Positions 11,340 to 21,823 of a DNA stretch of 64,000 nt are shown here, piece after piece; positions within the stretch are counted from its first letter, which is position 1; each line of letters opens with the position of its first letter. The position numbers and the translations under genes are program-made. The notes under the pieces were generated by a model. The model was not told the origin of the DNA. It did no database searches and was given only the letters and a program-made list of their open reading frames with translations. This DNA is from Saturnia japonica (taxonomy: Eukaryota > Arthropoda > Insecta > Lepidoptera > Saturniidae), in assembly GCA_033032175.1 (NCBI GenBank), contig CM065318.1:11408001-11472000 (forward strand), written 5' to 3'.

Positions 11340-12311
11340 TTGAAATATTCTCTGATTATTTTTTTATAGTACCTCGACATACTCTCACACTCTTCAAACC
11401 CCCTTTCTTTTAGCGTCCCTTGTTCACATATCGTAATTAATACATCAATGAATAATGCAATTCATTATTCCTACGCAATGTATTACAAATTATTAAAGAC
11501 ACTGTTATTCTACTGTCGATTATCCATTATTATTGCTAACAATTGCAATACTCGGCCGGCGTTACTGCAACGTGCGAATAAGCAAGCTGTATGTAATCAC
11601 CTATAGTTGTGAAAGAAAGAAATTTTTTTACGTTTCTCACACTTAACATTACGATGCGAATTATAATGTTTCCGTATTTACGATAATAATCTCTGCTTAT
11701 GTTATTCCAACAATTAAGACGAATCTAACGAAATCTCGTATGCTAAACCCATCAAGCCATTTAAGGCTACAGAGCGTGCCAAAGAAATATACATAAATAC
11801 AATCGAAAAAAAAACACCCTACAGTTTTGCAGACGGTTAAAATTAGAAATGTTACGCGTGTGTGGTGTGTATGTACCCTGCATGTTTTCTATAATTTTTA
11901 TGACAGACAAAATTAGTATTTTATATTTGGTATGTACTAAATATACTTTCGTATTTACTAAGACGCCTAATAGCTTTGTTATGTATTTCTAAAGTTACTA
12001 TACTATCTGACAGTAAATCATTAGAACAGAGAGTAACTCACGAAAAAGCAAATGTGACTCCCATAGAGCATTTTTTTTAAATTTATCTAGTCAGAATTAT
12101 TTACAAATTTAAAAAAATTGTAAATTTTTTGCATTGTATGTACTATCATACTTTTATGAATCTAAACACATATACCCACCACTTAAAGCTGCCTATACTA
12201 GAGATAAAAAAAAACATAAAGAAATAGGCAGGATTAACCTTTTTGGGGAAAAGTTGCTGAAATCGTATCATTTTGGGGAAATATTTGGCCGCCATGGGGA
12301 AATTTCGAAAA
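11340..12311. other. gene-free end of unit 1
   Basis: No gene. Three GGGGAAA motifs occur close together at about 12243-12302. Short open frames on both strands here are chance. Confidence 0.5.
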
Positions 12312-13714
12312 CTCAATATGGATATTAAACGACCTCGAGGTTTAGTTCTAATTCCCAGATACGATCCGTGCCTAAAGCACACCGCAGAGTTGGGTAAAAA
12401 TTGCCGCTAGAGAAAATAGGATTTTTAAATAATTTTTCCTTTTTTACAAAAACTGTTTATGTACTGTTTATGATTTAGACCATAATTGTAAGACTTTTAT
12501 ATACTTATATCATATTTTTAAATAATGCATAGTTAAGTTAAAAAAGGCTTAATATATTCTTGTTCTATAAAAGCTGAAGTTCAATTAGACCCTTTTGCAT
12601 TAACTTATCACATCTAGAGCTGAAATTTAAATGGATTGATAGGTCTAGTAATACCTCATCCCACTAATAGACTATATTTTCCCCAGGTGTCCCTCTGCTC
12701 GTTTTACAACACCCGAATTTCGTATAGAATCAAGTATATTAAACTCAATTTAAAATGTATTAATTTACTTTGGAATGTACTTTTAAGAGGTCTTACTTAA
12801 TAAACAAAATACAAGGAGGAGATAAAATAACAAACAAACAAGCCATTATGGTGACCACACGCAGGTAAAGCACATAAACAATAGGGATGATTCATGCAAT
12901 TGCTAATAACGATAAATGTTTATGTACTTTGACTTAGACCATAATTATTATAAGACTTTTGATGTATTTATAAAAATATTGCATAGTTAAGTAAAAAAAA
13001 CATCGTAGTAGATTCTTGTTTTATAAAAACCGAAAATTCAATTAGACCCTGTTGCTTCATCTTAACACGTCTAGAGCTGAAACTTGCATGGATTGATAGG
13101 TCTAGTGATAGACATTATCATTGCTAAGGAATCGTGATAATGACGTCAACAACAGACTACTATCACAAATTTCAAATAACGTTTCATAAATTATAATTAT
13201 TCTCTAACATATTTTGGGTATACCTACGAATATGCATCAATCAAAATGTTATACAAAGAATAGACTACTCAACGTTTTACAAAGAACACGAGACTCTAAA
13301 TAACAATAATGATCGTGAATTATGCATTGTTACAAAAAATATAACATTAAACACTTTTTCTTATCTGATCATGGAATTTAAAAAAAGCATTGATATTATT
13401 TCCTCGTTATACCCGATAATATTTGGTACATGTGAAAGCCAGGGTTTGAACTTAAGCTTTGCTCGACGAGACAACCCTCTTCACTGTAAAGAAAAATATC
13501 TAGTGGTTGGGTGCAAAAAAAACAAACATAATAACAATGTGCATATCTACGTCCAGTACTTTCTGCATGGTTGGCGTCCAAACTAACAGAGAGACAAAAA
13601 TTTCAAAAAAGTGTCGAAATGTTTCCTGTTCATCATTCTTAATTAAATTTAATAATTTAAATATTTTTGATACTATTAACCAAGCATTAAAATTATATTT
13701 GTGACTTTTTGAGA

Positions 13715-13724
13715 GGGAATCTCT
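13715..13724 (+). promoter_or_regulatory. kappaB-like site, unit 2
   Basis: GGGAATCTCT, identical to unit 1, 446 bases before the start codon. Confidence 0.4.
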
Positions 13725-14160
13725 CATGCGTATCTATCAGCAATTTTTTGTAATATACCTATTTACCACTCATATAAGGAATGTTGTTGAAGCGTATGTA
13801 TCACGAAACTTTTAAATGTTTTTAATAATTTATTTTTTTACGGAGTTCGACAGCCTCTGAAACTCGCGACTTGTATAATCATATTTAAGTTAAACTATAT
13901 TTTAATAATTAAATAATTGAAAGTCCGCTTAAATTATTATAATATCGGTTAGCCGAAACCACGGAAACAAGTTAGTACTACCTAATAAGATTACAAACCA
14001 GAAAAGTAGCACGGTTCGTTGCGTATTTAATTATATGATAAATTTATAATTTGATAATAAATATTAAATTGTCACTTTTTTTAAAGAAAATATGTATGGA
14101 TTTACCTATATAATGAGAAATTTGATGCATTTCTGTTATAATTGTACGTGATCTGCAAAC

Positions 14161-14808
14161 ATGAACTTTGTAAGTAGAAATATTATTTTGTATTAAAAAT
14201 TTTATTTAGTGAAACAATTTATTAAGTTGAATATATACTAAATAATTGAGAAAGAAATTTACATGTAAAGTTGATATTTTCATCATAATTTTATAAATAT
14301 AGGAAGTAAAGACAAAGTTGTTCTTCGTGGGTTAAGTAAAATATATACCAATACAATTTTTTTTTTTCAAAAAAAATACTTTTCATATTTGTAACATAAT
14401 CTCGGTCTTAATGTCGTATTTAACTGATAACATAATTTTAATCACAAGTTATGTTTTTTTTTCCAATTAGATATATTATTTAGGAACTAGATTACAATAC
14501 CCGGAGGAATTTTTTTTTCTATCGTCCTGATTATATTGGAAATGAAAAGTATATTTAAGGAAATATACCAATTAATCAACAATATACCTATTAACAATTC
14601 ATTTTTATAATTATCTGGTCTTTTTACGTCAAGATACCTACAATAACAACTAAACTTTTATTATTTCCAATTTCAGGTAAAGTACGCAATGATGACTGTG
14701 TGGGCCCTGCTGGCCTTTGCTTCAGCAACGGCCACTGCTAACGCAGAACCAGAAGCGCTAAATAATCAAAATTCTGAGCCTGGGGGAGTAGCGGGAGTGT
14801 GGGTTTAA
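14161..14808 (+). CDS. small secreted peptide gene, copy 2 (intact, GVWV form)
   Basis: Exon 1 is 14161-14169 with a GTAAGT donor; exon 2 is 14677-14808 after TTTCAG. It differs from copy 1 by one residue: the third residue from the C-terminus is Val instead of Ile (GTG for ATT). The alanine codon change ACC to ACT in the signal peptide is silent. The intron carries small indels relative to copy 1 that destroy a spurious open frame there, which supports its being an intron. TATA box at 14107-14113. The neighbouring retrotransposon starts 966 bases downstream and does not touch the gene. Confidence 0.8.
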
Positions 14809-15768
14809 GCTATAAGCAAAAGGACCGTTCTTTAAAACATTTAATACAAATTTACGTTGAATTATAAACAATTATTCTCAAAAAAAAAAAGATGATAAAT
14901 TTTGGTAACATTCATGTAGAATTGTATATTGAATTTATTTTAATTTCAACTGGTTGTTTTATTAAAAATAAAATGTAATAAAAAAAATTTGTAGCTAATA
15001 TACAACATTGCCAACACTATAATTATTACTTTCATTTACCTGTTTAGTACTGTGTGAAATAAAATTATTGTTTAGCTGTATATTAATTGCAAATCCTTAC
15101 AATGTCTATTAAACACTTATTATATTAGGATTTAGGATTTGCAAAAGTATTATTGACAATTATTTTAGCCTATTATTAATTATGGAATGATTTATACTTC
15201 CCATGTAATAATAATATTGTATTGTAATTTTTTTAACATTTAAAAAACTATTATTGACAATTCTTATAGCCTATCAATTGTCAAATGACATAAGCTTCCC
15301 GTGTACGAAATGTTATGAGAATCGGCCAAGCCGCTTTTGAGTTGAATCCGCTCATATCTTCATATGGTATGTCTATCAGGAAATTTGTACAAACCCATTA
15401 CTTGTACAGACAGAACTATAGATTTTTTAATATACATAAACAAGAAAAGAATTTTTTAATGCATAAATTTGGAATTTTTTTGTGGAACAACTTTACCTGC
15501 ATAGCCGTACTACTACCTAATATTTCTTCTACTAATTCTATCTCTGATATTTTAATTCAAACAAACATTCTCGATTATTTTTTTTTGCAAATTTTTGTTA
15601 TTGGGTTTTCCTTCGAAATTATCATTAGCAGCTCGGAGTTTGGTTTCGTACCCGATTAATGGTAATAGGCTCGCTCCCTATTACATGGGACCTAAAAATA
15701 TACTCGGCGAAATGTGGGTGTACATTAGTACACCTCTGCCTAACCCTTCGGGTAATACAGGCGTGATG

Positions 15769-15773
15769 GTATG
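15769..15773. repeat. target-site duplication GTATG (left)
   Basis: Matches 21819-21823. The uninterrupted site in the other units reads ATGGTATGTTATTC, so the insertion duplicated five bases, as is usual for BEL/Pao. Confidence 0.95.
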
Positions 15774-15948
15774 TGTTACTCGACAGAAAAAAATAGGCGA
15801 CGTGCTATGTCGCCGCGCGATGCATGCAGACTGACTGTGGCGGGGCGAGTGTCCCGCTATCATATGAAACGCATACGCTGGTACTTATACTTAGGTTATT
15901 TCAAAATATACAAAGAGTTTATAATAAAATATGAGCGCGTCGTTTACA
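15774..15948 (-). repeat. 3' LTR of the BEL/Pao element
   Basis: 175 bp, the element's 3' LTR because the element reads on the minus strand. It matches 21645-21818 except for one extra A and one T/A difference. Confidence 0.93.
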
Positions 15949-15959
15949 CTCCCCACCCT
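15949..15959 (-). other. polypurine tract
   Basis: The minus strand reads AGGGTGGGGAG immediately before the 3' LTR, the expected plus-strand priming site. Confidence 0.75.
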
Positions 15960-15968
15960 AGTGCGAGA

Positions 15969-18900
15969 TTAGCACTCATCAACTAAAGAGACTGGGGCGA
16001 CGCGCGCCGCGGAACGTCGCAGCACCGCGCCTGTGGCCGTTCTTACCTCTACAACTCGTACGCGGCCGTCCTTGCCTGGCATTACACTGTGCACGATGCC
16101 GCGTGGCCACACGTTTCGGGGTGAGTCAGGGTCCACGATCAGAACTAGATCGCCGACACGCAACAGCTTTTGTTCCTGCTGCCACTTTTTCCTCGGTAAC
16201 AGCTGTGGGAGGAATTCTTTAAGCCATCGCTTCCAGTACATGTCGGCCAACCTTTGAGCCTTTCTCCATTGCTTCCGTAAGAACAAATCTGAATCATCAA
16301 AGGCTCCGATTGGTGGTAAATTTGATGAAGAACCTAGCAGAAAGTGGTTGGGAGTGAGCGACTCAGAAGAGCCCGGCTCCACGGAGACGTGTGTCAGAGG
16401 CCGACCGTTTATAATACCTTCGACTTCTGCTAGCAACGTAGCCAGAGCCTCATCTTTAGGCGCTCTCTCCCTGAGTATCACCCGCAGAGACGTTTTCACG
16501 CTACGGATTAAACGTTCCCAAGCTCCACCCCAGTGAGGGCTGGCGGGAGGGATGAAATTCCACTGCGCACTATTATTGATAGCTTCTGCTTTGAGAACTT
16601 CGTTATTAAGCTCCCGTATCGAGTTCCTTAACTCGGTATCCGCGCCTCTCAGATTGGTCCCGTTATCCGAATAAATATATCGGGGCCAACCTCGCCGGGC
16701 CGCCATCCGGCGCAGGGCCATAATCATAGAATCTGTCGTAAGTGAATGTACGATTTCTATGTGAATCGCACGAATCGTGAGGCAGGTGAAAAGAACGCCA
16801 TAGCGTTTGTCTCTACGCCTGCCTACCACGACTTCCATAGGCCCGAAGAGATCCACCCCGCAGTATGTGAAAGGGCGTTGATGGTGCGCCACACGCGCTT
16901 GGGGTAAGTCACCCATTCGAGGCATCTGAGGCTTAGCCTTTCTTAGCTTGCACAACATGCAGCGGGATACTACACTTTTAACAGTAGGTCGCAATCTAAT
17001 AATATAGTATTTCTGTTTTAGATCGTTAACAACCGATTCATGGTTTCCGTGAGCGGCTTTGACATGATAGTGTCTTACTATAAGTCGGGTGGTTGGATGC
17101 CGCCCGTCGAGGATTATCGGTTTTTTTGTTTCCACAGGTACATCCAATGCAGCATCAATGCGGCCGTCCATGCGGAGTATGCCATCTTCAAGGTAAGGAG
17201 ATAACGTAAGTAACTTACTATTACGTAGCACACATTTACCCAACCGAATAGTCATTATGTCCTCACCGAACGAATCCGCTTGCGATTGTCGCAGCACCAG
17301 CCGCTCCGCCCGCTCTGCCAGCGAGTATTCATCGATGCTGGTAAGTCCCTTACATTTATCAATAAATTTTAAGACAGCGGCAGCAGACCGTACAAACCTT
17401 AGCCAAGAAGAAAAACGCTCAGGTGCCGGCACAGGTAAGCTCGCAGGTAACTTCTGTACGACCATTACATGACCTTGAAATGTTTCATCTTTTGCTGGTT
17501 CCAGGACATTGAGCGGCCAGCTCGATTCATCAGTATATAAAAACGAAGGTCCCTTTAGCCATTCATTCAGAAATAAATGGTAATTAAACGTTTCTCTTGT
17601 TGCTATGTCAGCTACGTTTAACCCCGTAGGTACGTACCGCCACTCTGAAATAGTCGTGAGATCGTCTATTTCTCCCAATCTGTTCGCTTCAAATGTTTTG
17701 TAAGTACGGGTGTTATTATTTAACCAGTGAAGCACCGTACTTGAATCACACCAAAAGTAGCGCCGTACGACATGCAGTTTGAGTTCCTTTCCAACCGAGT
17801 TAGCCAGTCGGGCCGCCAGCAACGCCGCCTGTAGCTCCAGCCGAGGCACAGTAAGTGACTTCACGGGCGCAGCCCGGCACTTGCTGGCTATGAAGGCGAC
17901 AAATATTTTATCATTATAATTCCAGCGTAAGTATGCAACAGCAGACATAGCTTTGAGCGATGAATCACTAAATAAATGCAATTCTAAATTACTGTAAGTA
18001 CTATAACATTCCTCACTCGTAGTCGAAGGGCGGGGCATCGTAGCATTCGACGCGTAGCGGCTGGAATGCGCTGTAGCAGGCGTTAGAGTAGACGGAATAG
18101 CTACGCCAACTACCGGCTCATCTTGCGTCTCGCTCACTCCGGCAGCACTTGATTGGTAACACCTGGGTATTCGAATTGTATTAATAACTTTAAGCAAATC
18201 TAACCAATTACGCCATTTTTTATTAATTTCGTCTGGGATGTAGTCATCCCAACCGATGTTCAAACGCCACGTATCTTGTAGCATGATCCTGCCCTGAATG
18301 GTGAATGGTGACAAAAACCCAAACACATCAAAAATAGACATAATGACACGCAACATAAGTCTTTTCGTAGGTCTCTGCGTACCTTTAATAACACACTCAG
18401 GAATACGTTTGAACGAGACATCAAACCCTAATTCGTCTGTGGCCGGGTACCATATGAGGCCGAGCGTGCGCTCGCCTTCGAAATGCTGATCTATTTTAAA
18501 CCTTACGGCAGCAGTTCCTAGAGTTTCCTTTGGTACGCTATCTAGCACGGAAACACTATTACTTGTCCAATTGCGAATCTCGAATCCGCCTTCCCTATGA
18601 ATATTAGTGACCATTTTGACCATATGAATCGCCGCCGCCTCGTCGGGCAGACTTTGTATGTAGTCATCTGCGTAGTGTTGGTTGCATATGGCATCGACAG
18701 CGGCAGGCGCCATGGATAGGTATCGCTTCGCGTTTTTGTTTTTAATAAATTGTGCTACAAAGGGCGAGCACTTAGCACCAAAAATCAAGGATGTCATAAC
18801 ATATGTTTTGACAGGTTCAGTAGGGTTTGATCGCCATAAAAACCTTAACGAGTCCTGGTCAGGCGGCCGTATCTTGATCCTAAGAAACATGTCTTTTATG

Positions 18901-21467
18901 TCCCCTGTAACTGCTATTTTATTTTCCCTGAAGCGCAGCATAATTCCCCACAGCGAGGTGAGTAGATCCGGCCCTTTAAGAAGATAGTCGTTTAAACATA
19001 CACCCTCAGTCGTATCTGCCGCATCGAACACCAAGCGCAGTTTTTTCTTGTTGGGATTATCAACCCCAAAATGTGGAAGGTACCATGTTCTTTGCGTGCA
19101 TTGTTTATCTTCCAATTCCTTAGCAAAATTATTACTAAATAAATGATTAACCCTTTCTACGTACCTTTCTGCATATTCCGGATCCCTGGCCATTTTTCTC
19201 TCGATTCCCTTTAACCTTTTTAAAGCGCCCGGCATGCTGTCAGGCATTGAGTAGTCAGGATCCTTCCAGGGTAAATTAACTTGCCACCTTCCGTCGACGA
19301 GCTCGGCTGAGCGCTCAAGTTGCTCGAGGGCGCGAGCGTCGTCCATGTTTTGACGCGGTTTGCCCGCTACGCCCAAGGTATCCAACGCGAAGGCGCGCCT
19401 CACCTCGTCATGCAGGTCGCGCAGCGCGCGCTCCGAGCTTGAGCCGTGCGACTCCGCCATAAGCAGCGCGGCGCGTGCGCCCGCGTTACCGCGCGCCGCA
19501 CCCGTTACGCGAACGTTACCGTGAATGCACCAACCTAGGGGGGTAAGTGTAGCGGACGGCTCATATGATTTTCCTACTAAAATTTGCAAAGGTAACATCA
19601 AACTATAGTTATCTTGTCCAATCAACATTTCCGGTTTCGTATTTACACAACATAAATTATTTCTAATATTCTTTAAATGATCATACTTATTTTTATCTAC
19701 AATGGAAAAATATTGTGTAGGTAAATTTAAATCATTAACACTACGTGCTTTAACAGAATAAACCTTATTGTCAATACCGGAGAGCTTAAAATTCACTACC
19801 GCACTGTCACATACGATTTCATTATTCCACGGCCCGCACATACGCATTGATTCTCGTCGGCCGCGCAGTCCGGCGCGCGCAGCTAGCCCGGTACTTATCA
19901 TAGTTACGGTGGATCCGTCGTCGAGAAGAGCGCTACTTTCAATGATGCTGCCATCCGCCGCATGCATACGTATAGGTACAACTTTAAGTAGTACTTTGTC
20001 ACTACTTGTGGTGATTTGCGTCACGGTCTCGGGTATAGGCAAGCTCTCAACTGACGACTCGGCGCGCTCCGCCGTTGCCAGCTCACGCGGCGTGCGTTCC
20101 TCTTGCCTATTGTTATTGTTTGGAAAATGAAGCAATCTATGATGCGCCTGCCCGCAACCATCCTTATCGCACCTCGGCGCGGGGCATGTTTCTCTTTCAT
20201 GGCGAGACTCCAAACATTTAAAACATATACCATTGCGCTTAACATGTAGCCACCGTATCTTACGTAACGCTTTCTTAAATTGTTTACAATCAGGCAATTT
20301 ATGATATTGCAATGAGCGGCAAAACTGACACTTGTTAACAGTAGTCGATTCAGTTTGTAGTAAAATAGCTTGCGGTCGTACGTAACCTTCGTATTGTTTT
20401 TGTTTACTTAATTTACTCATATGTTGATCGGTTCGGTAACTTAGTGAATGTATGTTAGCGGTGGTGGTTATCTTTACTGCCTCCGTATTCAAAAAGTCAG
20501 ATAAAATATCTAGTCGTGACTTTACTCCAGATTTAATTAACGGGTAGCTATAATCTGACCATTTAGACACAAGCACTATAGGAAGTTTAGATAAGAGTAA
20601 AGAAACAATACTCATACCTTGTACGTACTCTTCGCGTCCCACTACCCTTATAGCTTCAACAAAGTTCTGTACCTTCACGGAAAAAGTGACAATATCTTTC
20701 TGGTACTCCTGTGAGATAGGCTGAAGTTTTCTGATATCTTGCACGAGCCTGTTGAGTATGCAATCTGGGTCGCCGAAACGTAACTCCAATGTAGTCATTA
20801 TACGCTCGGGAGATGAAGCACTTATCAGCAAAGCTGATACTGCTTCCTTTGCAGGTCCACGAAGACATTTTCGTAACCTCCATAAGTTTTCCTTTGGGCT
20901 GAAGTTGCACACGTCTGTCGACTCCTCATACGCTTGTTTAAACTGTAACCACTCAAGAGGATCGCCGGAGTAATCAGGTAAGTCTCTCGGCGTACAGATG
21001 CGGCTCAAGAGGCTGGCGTTCGGCTTATTGTGGACAGAGGAAGTGGTTAAGTTTTTTACTGCTGCAGCAAGCATCCGGATAGTTCCATCAGAGGTGCCAG
21101 CGGTAGGTTCCACTAGCCTGTGCAAGTCGCCCGTGTTCAATCCATGATCGGGGGCTTCCTGCTGTTTCTCCGGCTCTTGCATACTACGTTCCATCCAGTT
21201 TTCGACACCACGACGTACACAACCTTCACTACCGTGTGAACTGTATACCTCATTATCTATGTCGGCTAGGTCTGCTTCTAGCTCTTTATCTATTAGTTGC
21301 ATCTTAATTTCCGCCTTTTGTTTTTCTGCTTCTAGCATCAATCTCTTTCTACGCGCCAGTACAGAAGAAGTTGAGGATCTTTTGGACTTAGAAGGTGATG
21401 ATGATCGTAAAAGGCGTGGTTGTGGTTGGAATTCCGTTTTAACCGCGGTATCACTACTACCCGCCAC
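15969..21467 (-). CDS. BEL/Pao gag-pol polyprotein, intact
   Basis: 1,832 residues with no internal stop. In order: a Gag region with the Pao-type motif around residues 160-260; a CCHC-rich nucleic-acid-binding region at about 375-445; an aspartic protease with Asp-Asp-Gly-Ser at about 514; a reverse transcriptase with Tyr-Ala-Asp-Asp at about 932; an RNase H with Ser-Asp-Ser-Ser at about 1165; an integrase zinc-binding HHCC segment at about 1460-1500; and the integrase core, whose first Asp is near 1535, second Asp near 1600 in Ser-Asp-Asn-Gly-Thr, and Glu near 1645 in Trp-Gly-Gly-Ala-Trp-Glu-Arg. The YADD box and the Pao-type integrase place it in BEL/Pao rather than Gypsy or Copia. No envelope ORF is present. 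GC content is visibly higher than in the surrounding DNA. Confidence 0.95.
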   Translation of the reverse strand: MAGSSDTAVKTEFQPQPRLLRSSSPSKSKRSSTSSVLARRKRLMLEAEKQKAEIKMQLIDKELEADLADIDNEVYSSHGSEGCVRRGVENWMERSMQEPEKQQEAPDHGLNTGDLHRLVEPTAGTSDGTIRMLAAAVKNLTTSSVHNKPNASLLSRICTPRDLPDYSGDPLEWLQFKQAYEESTDVCNFSPKENLWRLRKCLRGPAKEAVSALLISASSPERIMTTLELRFGDPDCILNRLVQDIRKLQPISQEYQKDIVTFSVKVQNFVEAIRVVGREEYVQGMSIVSLLLSKLPIVLVSKWSDYSYPLIKSGVKSRLDILSDFLNTEAVKITTTANIHSLSYRTDQHMSKLSKQKQYEGYVRPQAILLQTESTTVNKCQFCRSLQYHKLPDCKQFKKALRKIRWLHVKRNGICFKCLESRHERETCPAPRCDKDGCGQAHHRLLHFPNNNNRQEERTPRELATAERAESSVESLPIPETVTQITTSSDKVLLKVVPIRMHAADGSIIESSALLDDGSTVTMISTGLAARAGLRGRRESMRMCGPWNNEIVCDSAVVNFKLSGIDNKVYSVKARSVNDLNLPTQYFSIVDKNKYDHLKNIRNNLCCVNTKPEMLIGQDNYSLMLPLQILVGKSYEPSATLTPLGWCIHGNVRVTGAARGNAGARAALLMAESHGSSSERALRDLHDEVRRAFALDTLGVAGKPRQNMDDARALEQLERSAELVDGRWQVNLPWKDPDYSMPDSMPGALKRLKGIERKMARDPEYAERYVERVNHLFSNNFAKELEDKQCTQRTWYLPHFGVDNPNKKKLRLVFDAADTTEGVCLNDYLLKGPDLLTSLWGIMLRFRENKIAVTGDIKDMFLRIKIRPPDQDSLRFLWRSNPTEPVKTYVMTSLIFGAKCSPFVAQFIKNKNAKRYLSMAPAAVDAICNQHYADDYIQSLPDEAAAIHMVKMVTNIHREGGFEIRNWTSNSVSVLDSVPKETLGTAAVRFKIDQHFEGERTLGLIWYPATDELGFDVSFKRIPECVIKGTQRPTKRLMLRVIMSIFDVFGFLSPFTIQGRIMLQDTWRLNIGWDDYIPDEINKKWRNWLDLLKVINTIRIPRCYQSSAAGVSETQDEPVVGVAIPSTLTPATAHSSRYASNATMPRPSTTSEECYSTYSNLELHLFSDSSLKAMSAVAYLRWNYNDKIFVAFIASKCRAAPVKSLTVPRLELQAALLAARLANSVGKELKLHVVRRYFWCDSSTVLHWLNNNTRTYKTFEANRLGEIDDLTTISEWRYVPTGLNVADIATRETFNYHLFLNEWLKGPSFLYTDESSWPLNVLEPAKDETFQGHVMVVQKLPASLPVPAPERFSSWLRFVRSAAAVLKFIDKCKGLTSIDEYSLAERAERLVLRQSQADSFGEDIMTIRLGKCVLRNSKLLTLSPYLEDGILRMDGRIDAALDVPVETKKPIILDGRHPTTRLIVRHYHVKAAHGNHESVVNDLKQKYYIIRLRPTVKSVVSRCMLCKLRKAKPQMPRMGDLPQARVAHHQRPFTYCGVDLFGPMEVVVGRRRDKRYGVLFTCLTIRAIHIEIVHSLTTDSMIMALRRMAARRGWPRYIYSDNGTNLRGADTELRNSIRELNNEVLKAEAINNSAQWNFIPPASPHWGGAWERLIRSVKTSLRVILRERAPKDEALATLLAEVEGIINGRPLTHVSVEPGSSESLTPNHFLLGSSSNLPPIGAFDDSDLFLRKQWRKAQRLADMYWKRWLKEFLPQLLPRKKWQQEQKLLRVGDLVLIVDPDSPRNVWPRGIVHSVMPGKDGRVRVVEVRTATGAVLRRSAARVAPVSLVDEC

Positions 21468-21626
21468 CTCGGGATATTATCCGCCATCTTTTGTACATCC
21501 ACGATGTGTTGGCTTTTTTGCGTAGTTTTATCACCACCTGAACTTTTATCTTCAATTTTTGTTAGCTCTTTGCGTACTGCACCACGAGTTTTTACCATTT
21601 TTTGCGGAGGTGTGGTAAACATATAT

Positions 21627-21644
21627 ATCCGGTTCGAAGACCAC
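21627..21644 (-). other. putative primer-binding site
   Basis: The minus strand after the 5' LTR reads GTGGTCTTCGAACCGG. The TGG is the usual complement of a tRNA CCA end. I could not assign the tRNA. Confidence 0.5.
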
Positions 21645-21818
21645 TGTTACTCGACAGAAAAAATAGGCGACGTGCTATGTCGCCGCGCGATGCATGCAGA
21701 CTGACTGTGGCGGGGCGAGTGTCCCGCTATCATATGAAACGCATACGCTGGTACTTATACTTAGGTTATTTCAAAATATACAAAGAGTTTTTAATAAAAT
21801 ATGAGCGCGTCGTTTACA
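21645..21818 (-). repeat. 5' LTR of the BEL/Pao element
   Basis: 174 bp, TG to CA, followed on the right by the second GTATG (21819-21823). Confidence 0.93.
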
Positions 21819-21823
21819 GTATG
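21819..21823. repeat. target-site duplication GTATG (right)
   Basis: Pairs with 15769-15773; unit 2 sequence resumes here without loss. Confidence 0.95.

Larger units (their letters stand above)
7876..12311 (+). repeat. tandem array unit 1 (4,436 bp)
   Basis: First visible unit of a head-to-tail array. In order: an internal pair of related blocks (about 8022-8212 and 8474-8670), a 5' flank with a kappaB-like site, the two-exon peptide gene, about 0.75 kb of AT-rich 3' flank with the poly(A) signals, a headless SINE insert (11131-11338) and about 1 kb without a gene. The unit is cut at the point where the gap ends, an arbitrary phase. Confidence 0.95.
15774..21818 (-). mobile_element. full-length BEL/Pao LTR retrotransposon
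   Basis: 6,045 bp, bounded by 174-175-bp LTRs that begin TG and end CA and differ by about one substitution and one A-run indel. It has a purine tract next to its 3' LTR, a TGG-type primer-binding start next to its 5' LTR, a 5-bp target duplication and a single uninterrupted gag-pol ORF on the minus strand. It sits in unit 2 of the array, at the end of the SINE insert, and in no other unit. Near-identical LTRs and an open ORF mean a recent insertion, later than the spread of the array. Confidence 0.95.

Noticed and set aside
12146..12382. Overlapping open frames on both strands near the unit boundary
   Set aside because: Both strands open over the same bases with no domain is a chance pattern in repetitive sequence; the frame extends or shrinks between units.
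13371..13586. 71-codon open frame (and antisense 61-codon frame) in each unit's 5' flank
   Set aside because: No start context, splice signals or recognisable domain. It is broken by A-run length changes in units 1 and 6, and the region has a diverged non-coding relic at 45.3 kb.
15315..15659. 114-codon open frame repeated in units 2-5
   Set aside because: It covers dispersed-repeat wording and the headless SINE, has poor codon character, and is broken in unit 1 by one base. Its conservation only reflects how alike the units are.
18682..20130. Open frames on the plus strand within the retrotransposon
   Set aside because: They are antisense shadows of the gag-pol ORF.
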